Of a stretch of 64,000 bases of DNA, positions 46,332-58,658 are shown in pieces; position 1 is the stretch's first letter; each line of letters opens with the position of its first letter. Source of the DNA: Apostichopus japonicus (taxonomy: Eukaryota > Echinodermata > Holothuroidea > Aspidochirotida > Stichopodidae). The stretch spans positions 372,001 to 436,000 of the forward strand of contig NC_092561.1 in the NCBI RefSeq assembly GCF_037975245.1, written 5' to 3'. The position numbers and the translations under genes were made by a program. The notes under the pieces were generated by a model. That model was not told where the DNA came from and ran no database searches. It was given only the letters and a program-made list of their open reading frames with translations.

Positions 46332-49300
46332 TTATATTTATATAGGCATATACATATACATATATATGTACAGATGATTCACATCATAACCTACCGAGAT
46401 TGTAGGTCCTCCTCCTGTTATCCTGTTGTTGATTATTTCAGCTAATCTCTCGAAAGCAACAAACTCATTGAGAAAAGTCTTTAGACCGATTAGTTCTGCA
46501 ACAATACGACAATCCTCCCACTGGACCCCCATCAAAAATGCGAAAGGTGCAAATACATAGGAACAGATAAACTGAAAATTACAAAATCAAAATTGATTAA
46601 ATATCAAGAACTTCGCATTTTTTTTTTGCACAGACAACTTAAATATCATTGAAATGTAATTATGTTAATTTATTCCAAAAAATAGGTGATGTCAAACAGT
46701 TAAATGATACACTTATCGTTTTGGCAACGTTGACACATTTTAGCCGAATTCCTTAAAATATAAGTACAACCTACTAATATGCTGTGGTTCGTTATTCACA
46801 GAGTTTACAGGTAACAAGCTTCTTATATAAAGTTCTTCATATCAAGTACACAAATAGTAAATTTGAAATATGAAACTTTAGTACAGAAAGAATAAAAGAC
46901 AATATGCTACTATCACTAACTTCGAAACTTAGTTCTTCGACTCCCACCAAGCTTCCGAGGTATCCCAGAATTCCGTTTAATAACGCCAACACGGCAATGA
47001 ATGCAATCAAGTTACCGGCGATATTAAGAGTTAGGGGTATGGCGGTGATGGCGCCACGTGATATTGCCTCCGTAAGGTTCTTCTGGTCACTACAATGAAG
47101 GTTACATTCATCATTATTGAATAATATATCTCAGTTGAGAGGAACATAGCCTACTATATACTATTCTCTCCCTCGAGTAAAGTTCTAAAATGATATAGAA
47201 TCAGATAAAAATCAACTGTGCGAAATAGGTAGCTTGTTATTGACATATATAAACATGTCCAAGTTATACCCGTCACAGTATATCTCAAGTAATATGGTAA
47301 GAACGACTTTCTTTAAACCCTGAATAAGTGCCATACAATTTGTGTAGAGTTCTACTATTTATTTCTCTGACTCTTCAAGTAAATCAATTTCGTCGTTGTT
47401 CTTTTTTTAACACTGTTGTAACTCTTCCGTATCCGAATCAGAAATATTCGCATGTTATATAACCGCATGTAATCTTTACTTTCCGGTTCATCCCCCCCCC
47501 ACCCACCACTCCGCCCCTCTCTCTCACACCTCTTTCTATGCCTCTGTCTTCACCCCCCTCCCCACTCTTTCTCACCTTCGTAGTCATGCAGTGCAAACGA
47601 AACACGTACCGTTGGTTAAATGACTTATCTTACAGTTTAAGGGTTGCACAGATAGAGCGATGTCGTCTTTAACTAATCTTTAACATTGAACCTTTTAATG
47701 TATAGCTGATAAAGTGGTGAAATTAATACGACCAGCGAATCTCGTATTAACCATATAAAGCCTACACATTACAAATAAAAATAATAAAATAAAAATTGGT
47801 GCTAGTTATACCACAATAAAATATTCCTTATCTTACCCTTTGGGTAAATTAATCTCTTCCACCTTCTGAAATTTGGACTTTTCCGTCTCCGGGTAGAAAA
47901 GTTTCGCAATCGCAAGAGCTGCCGGAGCGGACATGACGGAAGCCGATAATAGATGTGACGCACTTATTCCAAATGCGATGTAAGCTCCAAGAACACTCCC
48001 AGCGAGTGTTGCAAAGGCTCCTGTCATAACAGCATGGAGTTCGGATTTAGTCATGTCCTTTAAGATCGGTTTGATCAGCAATGGTGCTTCGGTCTGTAAC
48101 ATTACAAGAAAAGCCATATGTCATTGACTCATAAAGGAATATTTGAAACCCCACTATTACTTATAAGTGGATGTGCTGAAATGGCCGCTATGATTTTAAA
48201 AGTCCAAGACTTTCTTGCGGTGACGGTTCTGAAATAGGTTCCATGGTACCCGTATTTTTCAAGTATGATTGTTAAAGTCATCATATGCGTCAAAAGGGCA
48301 GCATTTCAATATCATTTGTTGACAAGGAAGACTAGCGTCCCCTCAGTTAATACACGGTATTGTTTAACTCCCTTATTAACCCCCCCCCCCCCCTCCACCT
48401 TTTACCACATCCACCAACATACAAATATGGCATATGATATATAGTTGTCAATGTAAAAGACGAATATGACTAGCCAACTGCCAAATCTCTTTCTCTATCG
48501 ACTACCTCTCCACACCCCACCCCACACGACGCCCGCCCCACAACCCGATTGAAAAGGTTGGTTATGCCACTGCAGTACTGTTTGATTTCGTCTAAGATTT
48601 GTATTCCATTAAATTTAATTATTTTTGTTTGTTTAAAGCTTAAATATTTCACATCGAAATATTTCTTGTAACGTCGCGAATATTTATTGGAAAGTATCAT
48701 TATTGACGACCTTAGTCAAAAATCTCTTTATTTGAATTATCATAACTTACCGGGCCAACAAATATATTTCCTGCTACGTTTAATGATTCGGCAGCTGATA
48801 TCTTCATGGTCCTTTCCATCAACCAGGCTATCTTCTTTATGGCATATTGCATGGCTCCCCAGTAGTACAGTACGGAGATACAGGTGCTGAAATATATGAC
48901 CGAAGGAAGGACCTATAAATTAACGACAATAAAGTATATTGGTTTAGTAATGTCCATAAATTTCAATTCATGATCAATTTTTAGTACAATCGATGTTTGA
49001 CTTCATTTCAACGATACTATTCATCTGTGTGACAATTAAATAGAAAAGAAATTTAAAAGACAAAGGAAATTTGTTTTTATGAAGATATATTTCAAATCAT
49101 GATGATTAATCTGGTGTAGATAATGCCGAAATATCTGAAACAATTCGAGAGTGAAATATGAAAACCGTCGCCGTAGTTCGATCCTAGTAAAACAAAGGTG
49201 ATCTTAACAGACAAACTTGTCGAAAGACATTTGAACAGACAGAACTGTACAAGCTGGATTATAACTTCATAATTGTGAAAAACAGTGCCCGATTAACCAA

Positions 49301-50387
49301 CCACCTGTACGGAGCCCCAATGCATCACATGCTTGCCAGAGGAGGGCCCTTAGGCTGCCCAACTTTATAAGTGCATAGAGGGGAGGTATTAATTCTGGCA
49401 AGCGCAACCGGACAAATGAACATCTGTCCTCGGAGTGTACACGGGGCCCCTTGACATTAGCAGTCTTTTGATTGTTTCACCTGTCGCGTTAATCCGACAT
49501 TGCGGAGGGGGGGGGGGGGGGTAGGTGTGTTCGGGTGTCATGGAAGAGGAAAGACACTCACTTTGAAGGCAAATAAATGGTCGAGATACTGTGGATCTCC
49601 GAACACAAATTTAGCTCCTTCGTCAGAGTAGCCAAGGAATGTTTGAATAACATCGCCTAACCAATTAAATGTTATGTATCCGAGTTTGGTCTTGAGTACA
49701 AACAGAGCCAGGAGGAATTGAAGTACCAAACCCCAAATAACAGGACGCCACTTCACCTGCATATCAAGAAGAATATGAGATTATTATTATTTTCAGAATT
49801 TGACAACACGAAATATTAATTATCGTTAATAATGTTAATTATCGTTGGAACATTTAGAAGGTTCGTGATATACATGGAATTGATACAGACCCGTAGCCAG
49901 GAATTCAAGGAGGGGACACCAACAATGTAAGAAGGGTCACAATACTCGTGTCCTGTATATATGTCCACCCCTAGTCTCTCAAGTTTGTGACATCGCCTTC
50001 CCACCCCCCCCCCCCCACACCTACCCAACTTTAAGGATAAGTAAACCGTCGACTACTATACGGATGAATGTGAGTGGGTGAAGATGTGAAACAAATTTGC
50101 TTTCCGAGTACATACAATGCTAAAAATCACCATATTGCGTCTTACCGACGAGACAAAAGTATGTATCTAATGATGATATAGACCTTAATACACTAACCTT
50201 TCTTGGATATTCCGAAAAGATGTAGGTTACAAACACGAAAAATAACAGACCAACTCCTGAGATGAGTTGTTCTGGATTTTCACGAGACAGGAAGTAAATT
50301 CCTACTCCAATACCAGCTAATATCACCAAGGTAATAAACCTAAAAGGAAAAATAAAGAAATGTTTGTATAATATATATATAAATATA

Positions 50388-50432
<45 letters not shown>

Positions 50433-52155
50433 ATGGTTATAGTATAATTATTCAATTTGCCATATGCCATAACTTATCGACAAGTATAGCCTATACATAT
50501 TTCAACATTCAGTGATTGTCCAAATTATAATTTTAGCGATCCAATATATAACGCCAAATTATTTTCAATTTACAACTTAGTAATGTATTTTTTATCCAGG
50601 TTAGTGCTGCGAGTACAACAAAATGAAAACGCGAGTACAAGAAGAAGTCCCATTGGTATATGAGTACGTCGAGTACAAGGCTCTCAGCATGAGTACGAAT
50701 AACCAACTGCGTACTAGTAGCTAAACCAGGTTTCCAGACTATCACTTAGTACAGGATTGCGAGTACAACTTCACGAACACCCGATACACACAGAGAACAC
50801 AGTTACTACTGTAAATGTTAGTTTTGTGCCAAAGTAAATATTGGATCGCACTATAAATCGTAGCATGTGCTATTATGATGATATGTGTAATCCCGACAAA
50901 TCCAGTTGTTAGGATATGTTGGAATTACACATATCCTCAGTCCTTACTGTAATCCTAATAACACACACATGCTACCGATTTATCAAATTTGTCTGCACAA
51001 TCCAGTTTTAACTGTGGTACAAAACTTTAAGATTTACATTAGTTACTACATGTAATCTCTGTGTGAATCGGCTGCCACGAAGGTGAAAACATGTACTTAC
51101 TACACTAAGTCTGGCATTACCTATATAGGTAACATTTTCAATACAGTGTAACATAACCATTTTTACCTAAAAAGAGTAATCCAGTATACTCTTGGATATA
51201 TAATAAACTTACCGTTTTCCCATTTTCCATATTTTCTCTATGATATCCACAGCAGGGGAGAGACAATTATGCCAGATTTGATCACCAAAATGGTCTCGAA
51301 GAAATGAGTAAATATAAAGGATGAGAACAAGACCAGTAAGGGATAATAGAAACATTGCATTGTCTATGCTTAGATAGCAGGCATATGTGAGGTAGCCGGT
51401 GTAGCAGATAAGCAATATGACCAACATGACTTGTTTCAGTAACTTCTTGTTCTCTTTTCTAAATGCTGAGATCTTTGCTGTGATCGCATCGATGGTCTGC
51501 GGATATTACAACAAGAAAGGATTTATAAATATGATATCGGTTACGCTCCTCTCCTCTAATTTATTGTGTTTTCTTAATGTACTGAATTATTTTCATATTT
51601 TCATTTTATTTTATGTCTGTTTTTCATCATAGCCATTATATGCCACTTATCAGATCATGAACACGAATATAAAATATTGACAGTTTACAGGCATTAATGT
51701 CGTAAGAGATAACTCCAGAATTATAATCTGTACATAAATGTTCTATTGAACTGTATCCGATAAGTGCATATGAGTGCACGAGTCTTACATGTATTGCACT
51801 ATTTAGCAGTTCTTCGTTTTTAGATGGTTACGTTATTACGGGTAAGCAACAAATAGAAAGTTATATCTATAACCCCTCGTTAACTATTAAACAATGCTAT
51901 TGTAAAGCTAAACTATGAAAACATTTTGGTATACATTAAAACAGAAAACATTACCGTCCAAATTTTTGTTTGAAAATCATTATTATCTTCTGCATTGTCA
52001 ACAATTCCCGATTCCTCTTTGGTGTAAACATTTCTTGAGTCCATCTCTCTATCTTTAGCAGGGATGGCATTCGAAGACTTATCGAGGGGATTCAGACTAA
52101 TCTTTTCATATTCGTATTCAAGCTTGAGGAAAGAGAGAAGAAAACGTTGAACAAG

Positions 52156-52186
<31 letters not shown>

Positions 52187-53139
52187 GAAAATCGTAATGA
52201 GTTGGAAAATCAAGAACAGTGAAAAAACTTTCAGCCTCCACCGGGATTCGAACCACGGGCCTCCCCGCTCTGTACGCGGACACCCTAACCACTAGGCTAT
52301 GGACGCTGATTGTATGTCCAGAGGTTCGAAACCGGTAAGGAAGATCGTAATTCCACTGTAGGCGTTTGTCACCTATATCGAACAATACTAGTTCTGTTTT
52401 TGGTGACATATTTTGCCCTACTCTAGAGATCAAACATGATGCTATCCAACTCGAAATCATTTGTGATTCCTAAAGCCGGATCTCGAAAGAGATACTTTGA
52501 ACAGACTTTATGTTAATGCAATGGAGGTAAACGACAAAGGCAAATGAATATATATAAATGAAAATCGTAATGAGTTGGAAAATCAAGAACAGTGAAAAAA
52601 CTTTCAGCCTCCACCGGGATTCGAACCACGTGCCTCCCCGCTCTGTACGCGGACACCCTAACCACTAGGCTATGGACGCTGATTGTATGTCCAGAGGTTC
52701 GAAACCGGTAAGGAAGATCGTAATTCCACTGTAGGCGTTTGTCACCTATATCGAACAATACTAGTTCTGTTTTTGGTGACATATTTTGCCCTACTCTAGA
52801 GATCAAACATGATGCTATCCAACTCGAAATCATTTGTGATTCCTAAAGCCGGATCTCGAAAGAGATACTTTGAACAGACTTTATGTTAATGCAATGGAGG
52901 TAAACGACAAAGGCAAATGAATATATATAAATGAAAATCGTAATGAGTTGGAAAATCAAGAACAGTGAAAAAACTTTCAGCCTCCACCGGGATTCGAACC
53001 ACGGGCCTCCCGCTCTGTACGCGGACACCCTAACCACTAGGCTATGGACTCTGATTGTATGTCCAGAGGTTCGAAACCGGTAAGGAAGATCGTAATTCCA
53101 CTGTAGGCGTTTGTCACCTATATCGAACAATACTAGTTC

Positions 53140-53226
<87 letters not shown>

Positions 53227-54620
53227 CTTCTGTCTGCTCGCTACTATAACACAGGTATCCAGCAATTCTGAGTTAGAGGGGACCCAAACAATATAAGGAT
53301 TTATACAGTAGGCGTGTCCAGTAACTTGTGAAGGTGGCTGCAGATGGGGGAGGGGGAATTAGTCTGCACAGCGGGCGAGGTGGGATGCACGGGGGGGGGG
53401 GGGATTGGGAGGCACATGAACCCCTGTTTCATCCCTCAAATCAAAGTCTCATATTCTACTGCCCTTCGAAGGTTTGTTACGGGCCGGGCGGCGAATATTT
53501 TTTCCCAGACTAAACTGACGCTGAAATTATTTCCTCGATTCTGATTGGTTATCAGCGAGCACGTGATATACTTTAGTTTTCAACATGGATCCTCCATAAT
53601 CTGTCGATATCAGTATGATCAACACGAACAAATTCAAAATATTCACATTAGCAACTTTACAGAACTTTCGGTAGGTATATATGAACGAAAGTATATAGTG
53701 CTCTTAACACAATGAAGCAACTATTCCCAACTACTGCGCCCATTATAGGCAGTTCTCGATCGTTTGTTTACTCGCTTGACTCCGCTCTACACAGCACATA
53801 CATGTAATGTAGCCAATTGTACTGTGTATAGTATACAACACAATAAAACACAGTGTATTTGTAATTGTAAACATGTAGCCGATGTACATATGTACGAGGT
53901 GTTTGTGTACATTCGGGGTTGCGATACTTTTAGTTTTATAATCATAAATTCAAAATGTATTCAGTCAATGAATCATGATAGGCCTAGTCGAATATGCAGT
54001 GGCAATGAAGACGCGCGAGCGAGTGTGTGCCAGCCAGTGAGTGTACACAAACATGGCATTTGACGATATGTCTGTGTCTTTTGACTTGTCAACTAGTTGT
54101 ATATAGCCTTATAATCTATACGTACGGAACCACATATGTTTACCTGCACAATTAGAAGTTCTTATACATGGTGACATACCGTAGTAGGCCTGCATTAACC
54201 GTATATACGTATTCGTACTAGTTCGAAATCTCAAATTCACTAATATAGGCCCTACCGCCCTTTCAGTAGCTCTTGATAACTGGAAGCCTTACATTGTATC
54301 TACATGTAGGCACACTTAGGTCTACAGTCTTTAACTTAGCCTGTATACGGCGTACACACGTATTTTTGACATGATGCGGCCCATGAGGATTGGTATGATC
54401 AACACTAACAGTGTCACATACATTCATTGATAAACGCCGACTACTATTCCGGTTTTGATCAGCCAATCAGAATCGAGGAAATAATTTCAGTGTCAGTTCA
54501 GTTTGGGAAAAAAATATTCACGGCCGGGCTAGTATATAACCTTTTACAAAATAATAATACAAAATAATGAAATAAACTTACCATACTCATATGAGGGTCG
54601 GTTTTTGCATTAGATTCCAT
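44537..54620 (-). CDS. SLC28A-like: SLC28-type concentrative nucleoside transporter, copy 3 (complete; altered binding site)
   Basis: Coding exons 5'->3' are 54582-54620, 51955-52122, 51213-51496, 50198-50339, 49562-49756, 48751-48912, 47837-48093, 46921-47089, 46395-46571, 45530-45710 and 44537-44640. All are GT-AG and in phase, giving 625 residues. The start ATG has an in-frame TGA about a dozen bases upstream. The fold markers [26 protein letters not shown] (E508) and [11 protein letters not shown] (N547) are present with no stop or frameshift. Divergences at normally invariant sites: Pro330 replaces Gln in G-Q-T-E; Thr550 replaces the TM8 Ser; Ser543 replaces Cys of [14 protein letters not shown] has Phe for Tyr; MTGAFATL replaces MTGGFATI. 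It is probably a working gene with shifted or lost substrate selectivity. A neutralised transporter kept for another role is possible. Confidence 0.93.
45530..45710 (-). CDS. SLC28A-like: SLC28 copy 3 exon 10: TM8 segment with Cys->Ser and Ser->Thr
   Basis: Encodes [19 protein letters not shown] and then [15 protein letters not shown]. Asn547 is kept. The expected Ser is Thr550 and the usual CGF cysteine is Ser543. The following intron carries no in-frame repeat, in contrast to copies 1 and 2, and read-through would stop after about 11 codons. Confidence 0.9.
46018..46375. repeat. (TA)n with interspersed GGCTATATA units
   Basis: Two TA runs flank a zone where AGGCTATATA(TA/GCTATATAA) recurs at least nine times. 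Located in copy 3 intron 9, it ends about 20 bp from the exon 9 donor. Confidence 0.9.
48751..48912 (-). CDS. SLC28A-like: SLC28 copy 3 exon 6: HP1 segment with Gln->Pro
   Basis: Encodes [19 protein letters not shown] through [15 protein letters not shown]. The last codon is CCG (Pro330) where copies 1 and 2 have CAG (Gln). The donor GTAAGT is ideal, so the exon end is not in doubt. Spliced to exon 7 it gives G-P-T-E. Confidence 0.92.
49890..50035. repeat. Interspersed repeat family member B
   Basis: Related to 41810-42010 and 53258-53420, and ends in an 11-nt C tract. Lies in copy 3 intron 4. Confidence 0.5.
50370..50431. repeat. (TA)n microsatellite
   Basis: TA run in copy 3 intron 3, about 30 bp upstream of the exon 4 acceptor on the gene strand. 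Confidence 0.9.
50597..50775. repeat. GAGTAC-rich cluster in copy 3 intron 3
   Basis: Six GAGTAC hexamers, three as GCGAGTACAA, lie within about 180 bp. The reverse complement resembles the cluster at 22446-22662. Confidence 0.55.
52185..53145 (-). repeat. Tandem triplication of a 373-bp unit carrying a tRNA-derived SINE head
   Basis: ATGAAAATCGTAATGAGTTG starts units at 52185, 52558 and 52931, exactly 373 bp apart. The third is cut off near 53145 by a TA run. Units 1 and 2 are almost identical. On the minus strand each has an A-box (TAGCCTAGTGGTTAGG) and B-box (GGTTCGAATCC) about 35 bp apart, the internal Pol III promoter of a tRNA. Downstream comes a non-tRNA tail ending in TA repeats. The region lies in intron 1 of copy 3 in gene orientation. 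It is a SINE-bearing duplication, not functional tRNA genes: the tRNA-like part lacks a full cloverleaf. Confidence 0.85.
53147..53224. repeat. (TA)n microsatellite
   Basis: TA run with one AAATA interruption, truncating the third SINE-bearing unit. Confidence 0.95.
53258..53420. repeat. Interspersed repeat family member C
   Basis: Related to 41810-42010 and 49890-50035, and includes a 12-nt G tract near 53390. Confidence 0.5.
53469..54544. mobile_element. DNA-transposon-like element with ~85-bp inverted termini
   Basis: The left end (53471-53560) and the reverse complement of the right end (54457-54542) share GCCGGGC-type, GAATATTTTTTCCC, AACTGAC-CTGAAATTATT and CCTCGATTCTGATTGG blocks in order, with about 15 mismatches over 85 bp. 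The interior (about 900 bp) has no transposase frame, so it is non-autonomous. The right end is only about 37 bp from exon 1 of SLC28 copy 3, inside intron 1. Exact boundaries and TSD are uncertain. Confidence 0.75.
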
Positions 54621-55555
54621 GTTTTTTTTTCAAAATCCTTTTGTCTGACACCAGAATTTCGACTTTTTGCCGATATTGGCATATATTAACGTTTACCGTC
54701 ACTGTGTCAGTAATATACGGTATCTCGCTCAGACGCAAAGTTAATGGAGACGTGATTCTTCCTTATGTGAAACAATAACATTTGGATTCTTAATAACAGT
54801 AGTAATTATCAGTACCAACTCCTCAATTACGTGGCAATCGTTGTCTTTGAATCTTCTTATAGTAACATTCTGATAAGAACCATGTTTCTCTTCGCGATCT
54901 GTAAATAGCTGAAAGCCGAGTGTCATGTATACTTATTCCAAAGTCCATTTGTTATCCGTATATCCATGATATATATAGATATAAAATGTTGTAATGGTAT
55001 ACCCGTATATACGAACTCCACTGTATTATATTTAATTGCATGTACGTTATGAATACTGCAACGTTGTTAGCGTCATTCACAACCAGAATTTGTCAGCGAT
55101 TGATTCCAAAGGATATATATGCCATCAAAAATACACAGTAACTTAGTGGCTGTTGCAGATGTCAGGATTATAAGAGCACAATATCGTATATGAATACTTG
55201 TTGACTTGTTTAACACTAATCATGGTCAACTTCCGAAAAACATATCAGTCAATCGGTCTATATATAGAAATATGTACATTCCCCAAACAGAAATAAGAGG
55301 TCGAAGGTTAAAACTTCACTGATGAGCCTTAATCGGTGATTAATACAACAGTGTTAGCGCCAGGTACTATACCTACAAGCTGAACGGTATTTCTGCAACG
55401 ACTCTTGCATGTTTAGCCGTTCAGTTTAAGCCGTATATAGCATATAGTCATCAACGATCAGATGTAGCCTATGCTAATCATTAAGTCAAGATGTGACATC
55501 ATTTGACACAGCGAAGTGCTGGTAGTTATTTTTTGAGCAGTGAGTACATGAATAT

Positions 55556-55805
55556 ACCTATAGTATGTATGTATGTATGTATATTAGATCCTCCTGCAAG
55601 CAGGAACTCGCGAAGAAGCCGCATTGGCTTATCAAAGCCGCAAGCTGACCGAAGTCAGTCTCTTACATTCATATTTAACGTCCATGATTATGAATTGTTA
55701 ATTGTCAACAACTCTGTAACTGGACGACATACATTAATCTGGGAGTGACTCGAACCGGGGACCTTATGATTGAAAGGCACCGGCGTTAACCACTGAGCTA
55801 ACACT
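55556..55805 (-). mobile_element. tRNA-derived SINE
   Basis: The minus strand reads GGAGTGTTAGCTCAGTGG (A-box), then CCGGTTCGAGTCACTCCC (B-box and matching acceptor-stem end), then a body with GCGGCTTTGATAAGCC and CTTGCAGGAGGATC, and a (ATAC)n tail. Sequence matching ACCTATAG lies after the tail (55556-55563), and TCCTATAG occurs just beyond the head, a plausible target-site duplication. The D-arm does not pair like a real tRNA, so it is a SINE rather than a tRNA gene. Confidence 0.75.
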
Positions 55806-55810
55806 CCTTC

Positions 55811-56168
55811 TAACACTCCTATAGTGAACACTCCTATAGGAGCTAACACTCCTATAGGAGCTAACACTCCTATAGGAGCTAACACTCCTATAGGAGCTAA
55901 CACTCCTATAGGAGCTAACACTCCTATAGGAGCTAACACTCCTATAGGAGCTAACACTCCTATAGGAGCTAACACTCCTATAGGAGCTAACACTCCTATA
56001 GGAGCTAACACTCCTATAGGAGCTAACACTCCTATAGGAGCTAACACTCCTATAGGAGCTAACACTCCTATAGGAGCTAACACTCCTATAGGAGCTAACA
56101 CTCCTATAGGAGCTAACACTCCTATAGGAGCTAACACTCCTATAGGAGCTAACACTCCTATAGTGAAA
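55811..56168. repeat. 18-bp minisatellite, ~19 near-perfect units
   Basis: The unit AACACTCCTATAGGAGCT is repeated almost without change. On the minus strand it reads GGAGTGTTAGCTCCTATA: 13 bases are identical to the first 13 bases of the adjacent SINE head, and the rest matches its presumed target-site duplication. Each unit contains the palindrome CTCCTATAGGAG. The frames NTPIGA, IGVLAP and SVSSYR over it are repeat artefacts. Confidence 0.95.
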
Positions 56169-56734
56169 CGGCGATGAGTTGGAAAATCCAGAACAACCAC
56201 TCCTCCCTCCCCCCCCCGGCATTGCAAAATGCAGTGCGATGCAAAAATGAAAAATGAAATGCAAAATATACACAGTATACAATATAGAACACGATGCGAT
56301 ACGACCATTCAATGAACGCACCTGCATTTGACACAGCGACTGAGGTGCTGGTATGTATTTGAGTACATCTATAGACCTATACTTAAACGGCTATGAGTTG
56401 GAAAATCCAGAACAGTGAAGTCCCAGCAACCACTACCCCCCCCCCCTCCCCCACGGCATTGCAATTGTATGCAATGCAAAATTCACAGGACAATATACAA
56501 CACGATGCGAGACTATGCAATGAACAATAGAGTACGAACGACACAATACAGTGCAATACAATGCAATACAGTGAAAATACTAAACAATGAATACAATTTA
56601 ATTAAAAATACCACACAACACAATACAATGCGATATCGTACGATACGATGTGATACACAAGCAACTCAGTATCTTTAAACAAGATTTCCATACCAACTTG
56701 AGTTCTCTAATCGGAGCTGAAAGACCTTTGGAAA

Positions 56735-56990
56735 ATAATAATAATGATAATAATCAATAAATTAATATAGCATTTGATCCAGAAAAAAATCTGCTCTAGG
56801 CGCTTTACAAAGCAAAGATGAAGAATGAAAAATACATACAAATATACAACAAACAAAAATTAATTATCGAAATGTAAATTGAAAGAATCAACAGATGGGG
56901 ACTGTTTTAGATGAATGGTTATAGAGAGAGTTCCATGGTTTCGGCGCCGATGAAGAGAAGGAAATATCGTCATAATGGGATCTTGTCATC
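56735..56990. repeat. Dispersed repeat with (ATA)n start and GCGCTTTACA motif
   Basis: An ATAATAATAATG tract, TAATATAGCATTTGATCC, TAGGCGCTTTACAAAGC, and later GAGAGTTCCATGGTTTCGG and GATGAAGAGAAGGAA. This order recalls a repeat widespread in marine deuterostome genomes; I recall it from general knowledge and did not match it to a database. Confidence 0.5.
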
Positions 56991-58124
56991 GCTTGGAATC
57001 CTTTGCTCGTAACTGCTCCAGGGACTTACAACATTTTAAAACCTGCTCCCCTTATCTTGCAATTGAGCTAACCAAAATCGTTCCTTTCTTCGCCTGATAT
57101 TTTCTCTCGAAGGTTTATCCCACCCAAAACTCAACCTCTACCCCCACCCACCCCATCGCACCCCACCCCATCCCCATCCCCACCGACTCCCACCGGCGCC
57201 ACCTTCTTCGCCCTCTTCTGCCTTTGCTCTGTTCGTTTACATCACGTGTACTAGGCCTTCCTCATAATGTTCATGGCATACGTGTCGAAAGCCATGCACA
57301 CAGCACGAAACATTGAAAAAAAAACAGTCTTACAACGCCTAAGGATGTTTCGAAAAGATTTTCCTCCAGTAATAACAAAGTCATAATAGAATTGAAAATA
57401 GTTTCCACAATTGTATCTATTGCCACGACGTTGTTGACAGTTTGTGTGGGTGTTTTCTTGTTAAGTAAATAAATCGAGACAGGTGCACATACTCCGCACA
57501 GAACAGTGTAATATGCGTTCGTATCTACGTAGTGGTAGTACTATGCATGCCTGGTGCGAAATGCATCCACTGTATCGACGGTTCGTATGTCCTGCATGCA
57601 GAGAAAAAAACACAGTTAAGTCATACGTTTACACACGATGGAAGCACTGTTTTAATTTGTTTTGATAAATCGACTACCTTAATGCATTGTATTTACATAT
57701 GCAGATATGAGTGCATTTTGAGGCTTTTCGTAGGATTCTACAGGTCAATTGAGTAAGTGAGTTGATGTTCAAGCGAGGCGCTGTACACTGATACGGAACA
57801 ACGCCGAGTATAATATACACACAGCCGCGAAGCTTGAATATGTGGGTTTAACCTAGCCTTCGTATGAACGTGACCGTGAATACTGTTATATGTTGCGTTG
57901 AAGCTAGGAAAGTCGATTCGTGTAACGACGTACGGAGGCAGTGGAAATAAATCCAAAATTTCAGGGAGGAATACTTGGATTTGATGATATATTGAATCGA
58001 CTCCACTCCCGACCTGAGGCCACAGCGTGTGTTACGTGGCAATCTCGGTAGCATATCAAACGTGCTTACACAGAGTTACAGATTCTTATTTGGACTTTAG
58101 TCAATATTAGTATCAGCAATTGGA

Positions 58125-58528
58125 ATGGCTCACTTAGATACTGATGACAACGCGGTAAGTATATAAGACGGTATTAAGTGTAACCATCCAATTTATTATG
58201 ATATATATCAATAAATCGCATCATTTTAGCAACATAGGCCTACAGGGATTACCCTCTGGCACTGTATAATGAGGTATTTTATGTGCAGTTGGGGTTCGTG
58301 CGACCGAGCGGTATAAATCGGCTTGGCGGGGAAGAGGGTTGTGGGGGGGGGGGGGTTGGTTGTCAGGTGGGGTGAGGGCCCTTAAAGAAACTTCACTCTC
58401 ATTATCGTAATCACTAAACTAACCTGTTTATGTCCCATATGACCCTATTATTGGCGTAGGTATGTGATGAGCTTAGCGTTACTGTCTGAATGGTACGTTT
58501 ATATATTGGAGTAAACGTGGATTTTCGT

Positions 58529-58573
<45 letters not shown>

Positions 58574-58614
58574 ATTTATATATATATATATATTTATTAT
58601 TATATATATTATAT

Positions 58615-58658
<44 letters not shown>

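Larger units (their letters stand above)
54621..58124. other. Divergent intergenic region between SLC28 copy 3 and the C2 gene
   Basis: The two genes are transcribed away from each other, so both promoters should lie in these 3.5 kb. It holds a SINE (55556-55805), an 18-bp minisatellite (55811-56168), shared SINE-tail pieces (56173-56200 and 56392-56420) and a dispersed repeat (56735-56990). Two segments, 55503-55560 and 56328-56380, share a TTTGACACAGCGA and GTGCTGGTA pattern. No convincing core promoter was recognised. Confidence 0.6.

Noticed and set aside
52235-52320. Functional tRNA genes at the three tandem SINE heads and at 55735-55800
   Set aside because: A- and B-boxes are present, but D-arm and anticodon-arm pairing is poor and the sequence continues into SINE bodies.
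55688-56327. Long repeat proteins (IGVLAP, SSYRSV and NTPIGA units)
   Set aside because: All three frames of an 18-bp minisatellite stay open because the unit is a multiple of three. No start context or non-repeat domain.
57483-57756. Cys/His-containing ORFs upstream of the C2 gene
   Set aside because: The cysteines do not form a regular zinc-finger spacing, the frames overlap each other, and no splice support was seen.
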